Assembly: GCA_002328075.1 (NCBI GenBank)
Contig: DCVT01000062.1
Span: 124,001-188,000, forward strand
Direction: 5' to 3'
From: Anaerolineales bacterium UBA2181
GTDB taxonomy: Bacteria > Chloroflexota > Anaerolineae > Promineifilales > UBA4811
Length of the DNA stretch: 64,000 nucleotides
A model generated the notes under the pieces. It searched no databases. It was given only the letters and a program-made list of their open reading frames with translations, and was not told the origin of the DNA. The stretch's first letter is position 1. Every line of letters starts with the position of its first letter. The position numbers were made by a program, and so were the translations under genes. Positions 8,103-16,878 of the stretch are shown piece by piece.

Positions 8103-10112
8103 CTATACTCCCGCTCCGCCACGCCCGGGATGGCGGTCGCCGGGCCCCGTGCCATAGATCGCCTGCCGGTGGGGAGGCAGCGGGAGGTAGATCGGGATGT
8201 GCACGTCGCCCTTGCCGGCGATCTTGCGGATCAGGATCGCCTCCCCCTTGCCCAGGCGAGGCAGCTCCTGCGCTTCCAGCTCGTTCAGTCCAAGGAGCCG
8301 CACCAGCCGATCGGCCGCTACCGTGGACTGGCCAAAGAGGACCACCGTGCCGGCGTTGTCGCGGATCGCCTCGGCGTCGGGGGTACGGGCGAGGTCGGCC
8401 ACCTGCTGGGTGGCGATGTGCAGCGCGGCGCCGTGCTTGCGAAAGCGGCGGGCCATGGCGCCCAGCTGCGCCCCCATCCCCTCGAACTTGAGGAGGTGCC
8501 ACCCCTCGTCCAGGATCACGTGGGTGAGCGGCGTCGCCACGCCTTCGGCTGGCACGCTTCGCAGTCCCGCTGGACGCGGGACACTGCGTAACCCCGCGCC
8601 TTCGGCTGGGGCGCTGCGCAGTCCCGCTGGACGCGGGACACTGCGTAGTCCTGCGCTGGAGCGGGCCGGCAGGACGCGGGCCCAGAGGTAGTTCTGGATC
8701 TGCCAGAGGCGTACCGGAAGCATGGTGTCGCGCACCTGGGAGAGGCCAAAGACCACCAGCGGGGCTGCGAAGCGTCCTGCTATTCGCGGGACGCCGTGCA
8801 GGTCGATGCTGGTGGGCCGGTTGAAATCCTCGGCATACAACCCCCGGGCATACTGGCTCACGAGCGCCGCCAGGTGCTGAGCGGCCGGCTGGGGCATGGC
8901 CAGGAGCGCTGCCATCAGATCGGACAGAAGCGGCGGGTCGCGGCGCCAGCTTTCGGGGGCGTCGGGCGTGATCCCGGCCCCCGCCAGCGCTCTCAGGTAG
9001 GCATCGGGAACGATCACGTTGGATTCAATGGCGTCCAGCCGCTCCCCGGCCAGCAGCTGCAGAAAGCCCGTGATCACCGCGAGCCCGTCGGCAATGGGGT
9101 CCTCCGACTCCGGGTTGAGGTCCAGCACGTTCATGGTATGCTCCGAGCGCCGTTTGAGGTCGAGATACACCCCGCCCAGCGCCTCGGTCAGGGGTCGGAA
9201 CTCGTTTTCCAGGTCGACGACGCAGACCCGTTGCCCGGCGAGCACGGCCCACTCGGCCAGGTGCTTGAGAAAGACCGACTTGCCCATCCCCGATTGACCC
9301 AGAACCAATGAGGAGGCGTTGGGCAGGGCCGGGTCAAAGGGGTCGAGGACCACCCAACTGCCGTTCTGGCGGTGGACGCCGTAGGGCAGCGCATCCGGAT
9401 CATGGTGGGTCTTGCGCAGAAAGGGGAACATCCGGGCCAGCGCCTCGCTGGTCATGTTGCGGCCGTGGCCCAGCCGGTCGGCCCCCAGCGGCAGCAGCGA
9501 GTGGACGCCATCCATCTGGCGGGCGGAGGCACGGTAAAAGAGGACGCCGGTCTCCCGCAGGGTGTCCTCCAGGAGGCGCGACTCCTGGTCGAGCGCGGTC
9601 CGGTCGGGGGCAAAGAGCGCCAGGTACCACCCCAGCATATAGATCGTCTCGTCCTCCAGCTCGAGCCGGGCCAGTGCTTCTTCAGTGGCGCTGAGCGCCG
9701 CCTGGCGGCCAAAGCTGGTGAGGGCGCCGCGGCGCAGGTCAAAGAGGTTCTCCCCGTGCAGCCAGATACGCTTCTGGCGCAGCGCCGGGGCGATCTCGGC
9801 CGGGTTGAGTGGGTAGACAAACTGGCTCATCCAGAGGTCGCCCTGGAAGGAATAGAGCTTGTGCACCGGGAAGGTGGCCGGGAGGTCGTAGACGAACCAG
9901 ACCCGCCCCCAGGCGGTCCCCATCTGGAAGCAATGGTAATCCTCCCAGAAGCTGGCGGGCGCCAGTTCGTCGAGCAGGGTAGTGGTTCCGCCGCGCACGG
10001 CCTGATCGGGTGGCTCCGCGGCGTGGGCGCGTGCCCGGCCGCGGGCCCGGCCGAGGAGACGGTCGAGTGCGGTGCTCATGGTTGGCGCCATTCCGATGGC
10101 CGGCAGGTTCAT
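8103..10112 (-). CDS. VirB4-type conjugation ATPase, C-terminal (motor) half
   Basis: Predicted 669 residues. Walker A GQSGMGKS lies near residue 272 and Walker B HVILDEGW near residue 530, followed by the HIATQQV motif of VirB4/TraC ATPases. The N-terminal VirB4 domain is encoded by the neighbouring gene, so this is one part of a split VirB4. ATG at 10112 overlaps the stop of that gene by 4 bp (ATGA). Between residues about 479 and 523, immediately before Walker B, there is an insertion of AGLRSVPRP/AGLRSAPAEG repeats encoded by repeat cluster B. VirB4 proteins energise pilus and channel assembly at the inner face of the membrane. Confidence 0.92.
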   Translation of the reverse strand: MNLPAIGMAPTMSTALDRLLGRARGRARAHAAEPPDQAVRGGTTTLLDELAPASFWEDYHCFQMGTAWGRVWFVYDLPATFPVHKLYSFQGDLWMSQFVYPLNPAEIAPALRQKRIWLHGENLFDLRRGALTSFGRQAALSATEEALARLELEDETIYMLGWYLALFAPDRTALDQESRLLEDTLRETGVLFYRASARQMDGVHSLLPLGADRLGHGRNMTSEALARMFPFLRKTHHDPDALPYGVHRQNGSWVVLDPFDPALPNASSLVLGQSGMGKSVFLKHLAEWAVLAGQRVCVVDLENEFRPLTEALGGVYLDLKRRSEHTMNVLDLNPESEDPIADGLAVITGFLQLLAGERLDAIESNVIVPDAYLRALAGAGITPDAPESWRRDPPLLSDLMAALLAMPQPAAQHLAALVSQYARGLYAEDFNRPTSIDLHGVPRIAGRFAAPLVVFGLSQVRDTMLPVRLWQIQNYLWARVLPARSSAGLRSVPRPAGLRSAPAEGAGLRSVPRPAGLRSVPAEGVATPLTHVILDEGWHLLKFEGMGAQLGAMARRFRKHGAALHIATQQVADLARTPDAEAIRDNAGTVVLFGQSTVAADRLVRLLGLNELEAQELPRLGKGEAILIRKIAGKGDVHIPIYLPLPPHRQAIYGTGPGDRHPGRGGAGV
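8541..8660. repeat. 27-nt palindromic repeat cluster B inside the VirB4 gene
   Basis: Two exact 27-nt copies at 8564-8590 and 8621-8647 are separated by a related 30-nt unit; flanking degenerate units begin at 8541 and continue to about 8660. Each contains the inverted repeat CCCGC-TGGA-CGCGGG. The copies are 57 bp apart, a multiple of three, so the VirB4 frame stays open through the cluster. Confidence 0.9.
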
Positions 10113-11110
10113 GGTTGGTTGCCTCCGAGTTCTGGTTGCGAGCTCCCACCTTCCGGTGGCCCGCCGGCCGGTTCCGCCCAACTCCCACCGAGGCCCGGCC
10201 CCACACCCGCCGGCCGGTCGTGCGCGGGGCTCGTGTGCCGCGCTCCACTGGGCACGGTGTCCGGCCAGACCTCGGAGGGCGGCCACGCGGCCCCGTCGGG
10301 CGGCGGACTGCCTGTGGGGGCCGCGCCTCCGGGCCCACCCTGGCCAGGCCCCGGACCCACCTCAGGCCGTACGGGAAGCAGCCCGCAGGCCAGCGAGGGA
10401 GCCAGGTGGGGATAGGGCTCGCCGGTCGAGACGTCCGGCGAGGGGGTCCGGTGGTAGAAACCGCCCACCACGGCCGCCACCTGGTGGGCGTCCAGGACCC
10501 TCACGGGCGCCTCGACGACCCGCGCCAGTCCCTCGGCCACGCGGGCGGTGCGGCGGTCGAGCTCGGCCTCGGCTTTCTGGAAGGTCTCCGGGTCGATGGT
10601 GCTGCGCCGGCCGGAGGTTCGGAGGGGGAAGGGATTGAGAAAGACGACAACGTAGTAGCGGGCGACGAGCGGCCGGATGCGGGCGTGGGCCTCCTCGATG
10701 AAGGCGATCTGGCGCCCCAGCGCATCCGCCAGGCGCCCGGCCGGCGGGTGGCCGGCCGCCGGACCCGAGCATTCCCGGCCGGCCTGCCCGGCGGCGGCCT
10801 CCCAGGCCGCCTGCCGACGGCGCAACCGCGCCAGCCAGGGAGAGATGTCCTGCGGGGAGGAGGCAATGACGATCTGGACCGCCGTCGGATGGCGCAGGTG
10901 GCGGATCCAGTCGGCGTACCAGGCGTAGAGCCGCTCGCGTTCGGCCGGGTCCTTCATTGCCAGGTCGACCGGCTCGACCTCGATCACCCGGCTGAGGGTG
11001 CCGTCGGCGAGTATCGCGACCCCCGACTCGGTCAGGCCGCGGATAAAGAGCATCTCCTGGGTCGGCCGGTGCGGCCGGCCCCGATTTTGTCCCATACCTT
11101 GTACATGCAT
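10109..11110 (-). CDS. VirB4 N-terminal-domain protein (split VirB4/TraC)
   Basis: The 333-residue product starts with MLFIRGLTESGVAILADGTLSRVIEV, which follows the pattern of the N-terminal beta-rich domain of VirB4/TraC proteins (here quoted in pieces: a run ending GVAILADG and then SRVIEVEPVDLAM). Residues about 20-240 match that domain; the last ~90 residues are Pro/Gly-rich and probably unstructured. ATG at 11110 has GGGAGG seven bases upstream, better than the frame-open start at 11137. It precedes the ATPase half with a 4-bp overlap, so the two are surely co-translated and likely form one functional VirB4. Confidence 0.75.
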   Translation of the reverse strand: MHVQGMGQNRGRPHRPTQEMLFIRGLTESGVAILADGTLSRVIEVEPVDLAMKDPAERERLYAWYADWIRHLRHPTAVQIVIASSPQDISPWLARLRRRQAAWEAAAGQAGRECSGPAAGHPPAGRLADALGRQIAFIEEAHARIRPLVARYYVVVFLNPFPLRTSGRRSTIDPETFQKAEAELDRRTARVAEGLARVVEAPVRVLDAHQVAAVVGGFYHRTPSPDVSTGEPYPHLAPSLACGLLPVRPEVGPGPGQGGPGGAAPTGSPPPDGAAWPPSEVWPDTVPSGARHTSPAHDRPAGVGPGLGGSWAEPAGGPPEGGSSQPELGGNQP

Positions 11111-11120
11111 GACAACCTCC

Positions 11121-11684
11121 CTACCAGCTCCCCGCAAGTCCCCGCAGCCAGGCGCTCACCTCGACGCTCGCCCCGCCAGCCAGGTAGACGGTGAGCGCGG
11201 TCAACAGGAGGAGGACGACCAGGTTGAACGTCAGGCCGAGCACGGTGTACTCGGGGACGGCGATCGCCTCGGTGCGGACGAGCGCGGGCCGCGCCGCGGC
11301 GGCCGGCCTCGGATGGGGCCGGCGGGCGGCTTTCTCTTGCGGCGGGATCCGGGGTGCGGGGGCCCAAAGGGCGTCGGTCGTCGCGGGCGGAGTCCCCCGG
11401 CGCCAGACCCAGCGGCGGCCGCTGTGCTGCCAGGCCAGGACGTCCGCTGCCCATCGTTCAAAGGGGCGGCCGGCAAAACGGGCAAAGACCAGCACCAGCC
11501 CCACCACCGCCAGCCCGATCGCGGCCGCCAGACGCAGCCCGAATGGGCCGGGGAGGAGGGGGGTGAAGAGCAGGGCGCCGGCCAGGGGCAGGGTGATCGC
11601 CAGGATCAGGAGCGAGCGCAGGTTGAGCCCGCCCAGGAATTGGGTCTCCCAGTGGATTTTGCGCGGTGTGTGTACGATGCTCAT
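11121..11684 (-). CDS. PrgI-type membrane protein of the secretion channel
   Basis: A 187-residue protein with two adjacent hydrophobic helices near the N-terminus (about 24-70) and a third near the C-terminus (about 148-170), joined by a basic Pro-rich cytoplasmic stretch. The size, the N-terminal pattern (HTPRKIHWETQFLGGLNLRSL) and its place between VirB6-like and VirB4-like genes fit the PrgI family (VirB3-like role) of Gram-positive conjugation systems. Its ATG overlaps the VirB6-like stop codon by 4 bp. Confidence 0.75.
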   Translation of the reverse strand: MSIVHTPRKIHWETQFLGGLNLRSLLILAITLPLAGALLFTPLLPGPFGLRLAAAIGLAVVGLVLVFARFAGRPFERWAADVLAWQHSGRRWVWRRGTPPATTDALWAPAPRIPPQEKAARRPHPRPAAAARPALVRTEAIAVPEYTVLGLTFNLVVLLLLTALTVYLAGGASVEVSAWLRGLAGSW

Positions 11685-14476
11685 GGCCTGCGGCCTCCCG
11701 ATGGGTGAGGCCCGCTGGCCCCGGCCTCGGCGCGGATGCGGGCCGCCAGGTTGCGCCAGGGTGTAGGATAGGGGGCGCCGCCCCCGCCGGCCGGGGCGTG
11801 GCCGCGGTCGCGGGCCATCTCTTCCACCGCGCTCAGAAAAGCCCCTCGCGCGGCGGCCGGCTCTCCGCCGGGTGCGGCAGGTCCGGCGCTCCAGGCGGCC
11901 TCGACCGTGGCGCGAGCCGCCCTGGCGTCGAACCCGTGCTGCGGGTTGCGGTGCAGGTGGTGCAGGGCGGCCAGGCCGCGGAGCGCCTCCTGGTCGCCCG
12001 GGCCGTACCCCAGCGCCTCGGCCATCTGAGCGCCCTGGCGGTAGTCGACCGGCGAGGGGGCCAGGTCCACGCCGTGCGTGGCGGCCGGGGCCGAAGGGGG
12101 ACCGGCCGGGTAGAGGCGGGGGCCGGACCGCGAGCCTCCGGGCATGGTGCGCAGCCGGTTCTCGACCGTGGCGCCGATCCAGGCCGAGATATCGGCCTGC
12201 GGCTGGCCGGCGGCATCGCGGGTGTAAAAGCCGTCCTGGATGGCCATGGAGGGGGCGCTCTCACCCGCGAATTGGTGGGCCGCCACCGCCGGTCCCAGGG
12301 CCTCCCCGGCTGCGCTGCGCACCGCGCCGGCCCCGTACTGTTCGGCAAGGCGCGCCAGCGGGCTGGTCACGGACGCGGCGCCGGCCGGCGAGAGAGCGCC
12401 CAGGCCGGATGCCAGGTCGCTCCATCCTCCGCGGCCGCTTTGCCTAGTTCCGGCTGCCGAGTCCTCGCGGCCGGCCGGTCCGGCGCGGGACTCCCGGTCG
12501 ATCTGCCGCTCCATCATCCAGCCGGCGACGCGGGCCGCGGTACCCGTGCCGCGGCCCAGGCGGCTGCCGGACATGGTCGAGAGGCTGGCGCCGCCCACCT
12601 GTAGGGCGCCGGCCAGGCTCCTGGCGCCGCGCGTGCCGGCCTCGCGACCGGCGGGCCGGGCGGTTGCGCCCCCGGTCGCGGCCGGGGGCTGGCCGGAGGC
12701 GTTGGCCGGGCTGTCGGGCGAGCCGGCAGGTAGTGTGCCGCTTGGCGCGCCGGCGTTCGGAGCGGTCTCACCAGGGCTGTTGCTCGTTGCGGTACCTGCC
12801 TGGATACCACCGGCGCCAGGCGCGGGGCTGTGCCTTGTCGCCCCAGGACCTGACGTGAGGCCGGCCCCTGATTGACCGGACGGTGAGCCACTGCCGGCCG
12901 GGCCGGGTGGGCGGGAGGCGGCCGAGGCGCCCATCTGCGCCACTGCGCTGCGCATCGCCTGGCTCCCGGCCGAGGCGGTGGCGCCGGCCTGAGCAAGTGT
13001 GCCGCTGCCGGCTGCCCCCGCCGCCGCGCCGGCTCCTCCACCGCCGGCGGCGGTCCCGGCCGCGAGCCCCCCGGCGCCAATGGCGGCGCCGCCCAGCGCC
13101 GCGGCTCCCACAGCTGCTGCGGTGACTACCATCCCGGCCACCTGCCGGGTGGCGCCGACCGCCCGGTCCTTGACCTCATTCACCGCCCCAAAGGTGGTTT
13201 TGGCCACGGTGTAGTTCAGGGTCAGGAGGAGCGAGAGCACCCCCAGGAGCTTGAAAAAGTGGACCACCGCTGCCATGAGGCTCAGCTCGCCCATGGCGCC
13301 GGCCTGCTGGATTGCCGCCAGCGAGGCGAGCTTGAGCAGGAGCGCGTTGGCCGGGCCCAGCAGGCTGGCCAGGAGAACCATGCGGGTCCAGGTCCAGTTG
13401 AGCCAGCGGGTGGGGGGCAGGACGCCGATGGTCAGCACCAGCGGCGCCAGCGCAATGAGAATAAAGAGCAGGGTCGATCGGGCGACGGTGACCAGCACCA
13501 GCGAGATGAGCACGGAAAGCGCCAGGATGATGAAGAAAAAGGCGACCAGCATCCCGCCAAAGGGGGAGAGGGCGGTCAGGCCGCCCAGGATGGCGCTGTT
13601 GAGGAGGGTCCCGGCGATGGCGTGGGCGTCGAGCGAGCGCAGGACGCCCCAGTCGGCCACCAGGACGGTCCGGGTGACCTCGCGAAAGAGGGCGCCGACC
13701 GAGGTGAGGATGGCCAGGCTCCCGGCGGCCAGGGCCACCGAGATGAGCCAGTCCAGAAGCCCGTGTTTGGTTTCGGCAAACCCGACCGGCGCCGAGGACG
13801 AGAGCGACTCCCGGGCGGCCCCGGCCAGCACGATGACAAAGGTGAGCGGCCAGAGGGCGGCCGAAAGTTTGAGCATCCCGGTCCACGGAGCCCGAACGGC
13901 GGGCTCCTCGTCCTGGAGGGCGCTGAAGACGATGGCGTCCACCGCCTCGGCGAACACCGCCTCGGCCGCCGCGGTCGAGCCGGATAGAAAGCGGGACATC
14001 ACCCCGCGCAGCGCGTCCTCCAGGCTTTCCACCGGGAAGAGGATGGTGTAAAAGGCGCGAGTGATGCTCGGCACCACTCCGCCGGGCTGCGCGGTAGCGG
14101 TAGGGGTCCCGGCCACCACCGGCGTGGGACGGCCGGCGGTGGCCCACTGGGTGGCGACCGGGGCGGGAACCGCGGTGGCGTGTGGGTCGAGGGTGGGCCT
14201 GGGGGTCGGGACCGGGCTGGTGGGAGGCGGACCGGCCGGCATAGGCGTCGGGTTTTGGCGCGCGTCGCCCGGCGCCGCCAACCTCTCGGGCGACAGCCCG
14301 GCCGGGTCACGGGGCAGCCAGATGGCGCCACGCAGCGCATGCGCCGTCCAGGGCCCGCCTCCCGGCCGGGCAGAACTCTCCCCTGCGGTTGCCGGCAGCG
14401 GGACGAGCAGCAACGTCAGGACCGCCAGCGCGAGTCCCATCTTTTGGACTAGTCTGCTAACCCAATAGCCCGACAT
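11681..14476 (-). CDS. VirB6/TrbL-like polytopic channel protein
   Basis: Predicted 931 residues. ATG at 14476 is preceded by GGGAG and gives a clear signal peptide (cleavage near ATA-GE); a start at 14518 would overlap the preceding gene by 4 bp but lacks a ribosome-binding site. After a Pro/Thr-rich stretch (about 75-130), residues about 190-470 contain roughly six to eight hydrophobic helices of TrbL/VirB6 type. The last ~450 residues are Ala/Gly/Ser-rich and low in hydrophobicity, a soluble tail as seen in Gram-positive VirB6-like proteins. Probably the main membrane pore component. Confidence 0.8.
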   Translation of the reverse strand: MSGYWVSRLVQKMGLALAVLTLLLVPLPATAGESSARPGGGPWTAHALRGAIWLPRDPAGLSPERLAAPGDARQNPTPMPAGPPPTSPVPTPRPTLDPHATAVPAPVATQWATAGRPTPVVAGTPTATAQPGGVVPSITRAFYTILFPVESLEDALRGVMSRFLSGSTAAAEAVFAEAVDAIVFSALQDEEPAVRAPWTGMLKLSAALWPLTFVIVLAGAARESLSSSAPVGFAETKHGLLDWLISVALAAGSLAILTSVGALFREVTRTVLVADWGVLRSLDAHAIAGTLLNSAILGGLTALSPFGGMLVAFFFIILALSVLISLVLVTVARSTLLFILIALAPLVLTIGVLPPTRWLNWTWTRMVLLASLLGPANALLLKLASLAAIQQAGAMGELSLMAAVVHFFKLLGVLSLLLTLNYTVAKTTFGAVNEVKDRAVGATRQVAGMVVTAAAVGAAALGGAAIGAGGLAAGTAAGGGGAGAAAGAAGSGTLAQAGATASAGSQAMRSAVAQMGASAASRPPGPAGSGSPSGQSGAGLTSGPGATRHSPAPGAGGIQAGTATSNSPGETAPNAGAPSGTLPAGSPDSPANASGQPPAATGGATARPAGREAGTRGARSLAGALQVGGASLSTMSGSRLGRGTGTAARVAGWMMERQIDRESRAGPAGREDSAAGTRQSGRGGWSDLASGLGALSPAGAASVTSPLARLAEQYGAGAVRSAAGEALGPAVAAHQFAGESAPSMAIQDGFYTRDAAGQPQADISAWIGATVENRLRTMPGGSRSGPRLYPAGPPSAPAATHGVDLAPSPVDYRQGAQMAEALGYGPGDQEALRGLAALHHLHRNPQHGFDARAARATVEAAWSAGPAAPGGEPAAARGAFLSAVEEMARDRGHAPAGGGGAPYPTPWRNLAARIRAEAGASGPHPSGGRRP

Positions 14477-14514
14477 GCTGCGCTCCCGGACCTGGCTCTC
14501 TCGCGGCGCAGGTC

Positions 14515-14967
14515 TCATGCGAGCCGGGAGCCCAGCCAGGCCGATACCGCCGTCGGCAGATAGGGCAACCAGCTCGTGGCTCCCCCGCCGGGAGCCGGCA
14601 GACGGATCTCCGTCGCCGGGACCATGCTGGCCACCGCGTCGATCACCGTGTTGGCGATGACGGTGGTCAGAAAGGCGCCGACGGCGAGGAGGATCACGGT
14701 TACCACCCGGAGCATAGCCGTGGACGCGCCGTAGGGGGCGCCCAGGGTGGTCAGGAGCTGGTCAGCGACAAAGCCGCCGGCCACGCCGACCACCATCAGG
14801 ATGGCGGCCACGGCGATGAGCGTGTCCACCACCACCTTGGCCAGCGTGCGCAGCGCCTCGATGAGCGGGGCGGTGTCGGCGCCCGCCGCATGGGCGGAGG
14901 TGGCCGTGGCGCCCAGAAGGGCCAGGGTCAAGAGCAGGTGTGCGACTCGTAGAATGTGTTTAGACAT
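14515..14967 (-). CDS. Small VirB2-like membrane protein with signal peptide
   Basis: Predicted 150 residues. ATG at 14967 has a near-perfect AAGGAGA six bases upstream, so the longer frame to 15126 is rejected. A signal peptide (cleavage near AHA-AG) is followed by two hydrophobic segments (about 45-75 and 85-110). Size and topology match TrbC/VirB2-type pilins or small channel subunits, and the gene sits directly upstream of the VirB6-like gene as virB2-class genes often do. Family assignment rests on topology and context, not on a diagnostic motif. Confidence 0.65.
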   Translation of the reverse strand: MSKHILRVAHLLLTLALLGATATSAHAAGADTAPLIEALRTLAKVVVDTLIAVAAILMVVGVAGGFVADQLLTTLGAPYGASTAMLRVVTVILLAVGAFLTTVIANTVIDAVASMVPATEIRLPAPGGGATSWLPYLPTAVSAWLGSRLA

Positions 14968-15196
14968 GGTTTTCTCCTTGGTTGCTGTGGGCGCGGCGGA
15001 GTCCGTCCGCTGCCCGGCCGGGCATGACCCGTTTCCCCGGCCGGTACCCCTGGCCGCGCGAGGTGCAGTTGAGGCCCGGCCACGCGCTGGCCCGGTCCGG
15101 TCTCCCGAGATCGCGGGCGGCGCCATCGGCTCTGGGCTGCCCGGCGGGGTGTATGGACTGGCTCGCAGTCGCCACGGCGATCAACACCATCGCCTC

Positions 15197-15604
15197 CTAT
15201 GGCCCGATCGCCCCCAGCAGGGCTCCGGCGATCCAGTGCACGAGGGGGTACGCCAGGAGCGCCAGGATCACGGCCAGGGCCAGGGGGCCGATCTTGCCTG
15301 CCAGGTGCGCCCCGGCCTTCTCGGGCGAGCCAAAGATGGCGCCCCACTCGGCCTCGACGAAGCCGGCGGCGATGCCGGTAAAGAGATAGAGGACCAGGAC
15401 CGAGGCGAAGAAGGCCACCCCTTCGGCCACCAGCGCCGGGAGATCGCCTTCCGCCGGCCGGCCAGGCACGGCAGCGGCGCTCAGGCTTTTCTGCCCGCGC
15501 CCGCCGGCCGCCGTCTCCCCGCCGCGTCCGGCCGCCCCGGCGTGACCCCCGAGACAGAGCGCGAGCGCCAGGGCGAGGGCGACGGCGAGCGTGTGGCGGT
15601 GCAT
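15197..15604 (-). CDS. Second small VirB2-like membrane protein
   Basis: Predicted 134-135 residues starting at ATG 15604, which follows GGGAGAG; an ATG at 15643 that overlaps the previous stop by 4 bp is the alternative. It has a signal peptide (LALALALCLGGHAGA), then a polar stretch and two hydrophobic helices (about 57-80 and 105-125). It shares topology with the 14515-14967 gene, suggesting two paralogous or paired pilin or channel subunits. About 230 bp with no visible feature separate the two genes. Confidence 0.6.
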   Translation of the reverse strand: MHRHTLAVALALALALCLGGHAGAAGRGGETAAGGRGQKSLSAAAVPGRPAEGDLPALVAEGVAFFASVLVLYLFTGIAAGFVEAEWGAIFGSPEKAGAHLAGKIGPLALAVILALLAYPLVHWIAGALLGAIGP

Positions 15605-15639
15605 GGTTGGCTCTCCCGCGAGACGGTGGCATCGTTTCC

Positions 15640-16878
15640 TCATGGGCGCGGGTCGTCGATCACGCTCTGCGCCTCGATGACCGGCAGCCGGTCAGAGAGG
15701 CCGGTGAAGGTATAGTACTCGGTCGACCGGCCGAGCTTGCGCAGGTCGATCGGCTCCCACACCTCGTGGTGCACCCAGTCGTAGTAGGTGCAGACCTCCA
15801 CCCGCTGCCAGTCGGGATGGCCCGACATCCAGGGCTGGTGGTTGATCCCGCTGTAGCAGCCGGGGTAGGGGCACTGCCATTCCCACTGGTGAGGGGTGCC
15901 GTCGTCGTTGCAGTTGTGCCAGACGCACTCGTGCTCCCAGCGGGTGCACTCCCACGCCTCCCACTCGGTGACCCCGTCCAGCAGCCAGCAGGTCGAGGTC
16001 GAGATGCAGTAGGCCTCCAGGCCGTCGCGGAGGCAGGGCTGGCCGTACGAGCTCTTGGGGTAGGTGTGGGTTACCTGCCAGCCGGCCGCTGTCTGGCCGT
16101 CGCCGAGCTGCCAGTAGGGCAGCAGGCCAGGGGCCTGGCGCCAGCGCAGGCCAAAGCGAAAGTCCTTGATCGTCTGGTACGGCGTGGCGTCGCCGTGGTC
16201 CGGCGCCGGTACGGACGCGGGCCAGCGCAGGGCGTAGGCCGACCATCCGATCTCGCCCGACGCCGGCTGGACCAGCTCCAGGGTGTTGGGGACGTTGACC
16301 ATCCCCCTGGGCGAGGGCCGGCGGTTGACGGTCGAGCCGGGGATATAGGCGGTGGCCGAGAGGTCATATTCCCCACCGCAGTTGAACACCCCCCAGCCCA
16401 GACCGGCGGTGAGCGGGTCGCACGGCCCGACGTCCCCGGGCGGCGCCGGGGTTGGCGCGGCGCAGAACAGGGTGCCGCAGCTTCCGAGCGGCACCACGGC
16501 CAGGATAGTGCCCTCGCAGTCGGCCCGGATCTCGATTGGTCTGAGGCCTGACGAGCAGCCGGCGCTGGTGCACATCCGGACGATCACCGGAGGCACGCAG
16601 GGTGGCACGGGGGTTGGGGTTGGCGTGGGAGCAGGGGTGGGCGCCGGGCCTCCCGGAGCGGCCGTGGGCTGCGGCGGTGGGGTGGGCACGGCGCAGCAGC
16701 AGTTGGCCACCGCGGGGTAGACCGAACACTGGCAGCAGGTCGTGGTCTGACCCGCCGGGCAGCCGCAGCAGGCGCAGCCTCCCTGACCACACGCGTCCCT
16801 CGGGGTCGCCGAGGCGACAAGCCAGAGCGCGAGCACGACGACGCCCGCGCCCGCGAGTCGGACGAGTCGCGCTTTCAT
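15640..16878 (-). CDS. Secreted cysteine- and tryptophan-rich protein of the conjugation module
   Basis: A 412-residue protein with an N-terminal signal peptide or anchor (residues 1-25), then a dense cysteine cluster (CGQGGCACCGCP, CCQC, CCC; about residues 30-62), then a Pro/Thr linker (about 66-95), then a globular part rich in Cys, Trp and aromatic residues, with a compact W/C/H-rich block near residues 290-345. No family is recognised. The extracellular, disulfide-rich design behind a flexible linker suggests a surface adhesin or pilus-associated protein. It overlaps its neighbours by 4 bp on both sides, so it belongs to the operon. Confidence 0.7.
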   Translation of the reverse strand: MKARLVRLAGAGVVVLALWLVASATPRDACGQGGCACCGCPAGQTTTCCQCSVYPAVANCCCAVPTPPPQPTAAPGGPAPTPAPTPTPTPVPPCVPPVIVRMCTSAGCSSGLRPIEIRADCEGTILAVVPLGSCGTLFCAAPTPAPPGDVGPCDPLTAGLGWGVFNCGGEYDLSATAYIPGSTVNRRPSPRGMVNVPNTLELVQPASGEIGWSAYALRWPASVPAPDHGDATPYQTIKDFRFGLRWRQAPGLLPYWQLGDGQTAAGWQVTHTYPKSSYGQPCLRDGLEAYCISTSTCWLLDGVTEWEAWECTRWEHECVWHNCNDDGTPHQWEWQCPYPGCYSGINHQPWMSGHPDWQRVEVCTYYDWVHHEVWEPIDLRKLGRSTEYYTFTGLSDRLPVIEAQSVIDDPRP

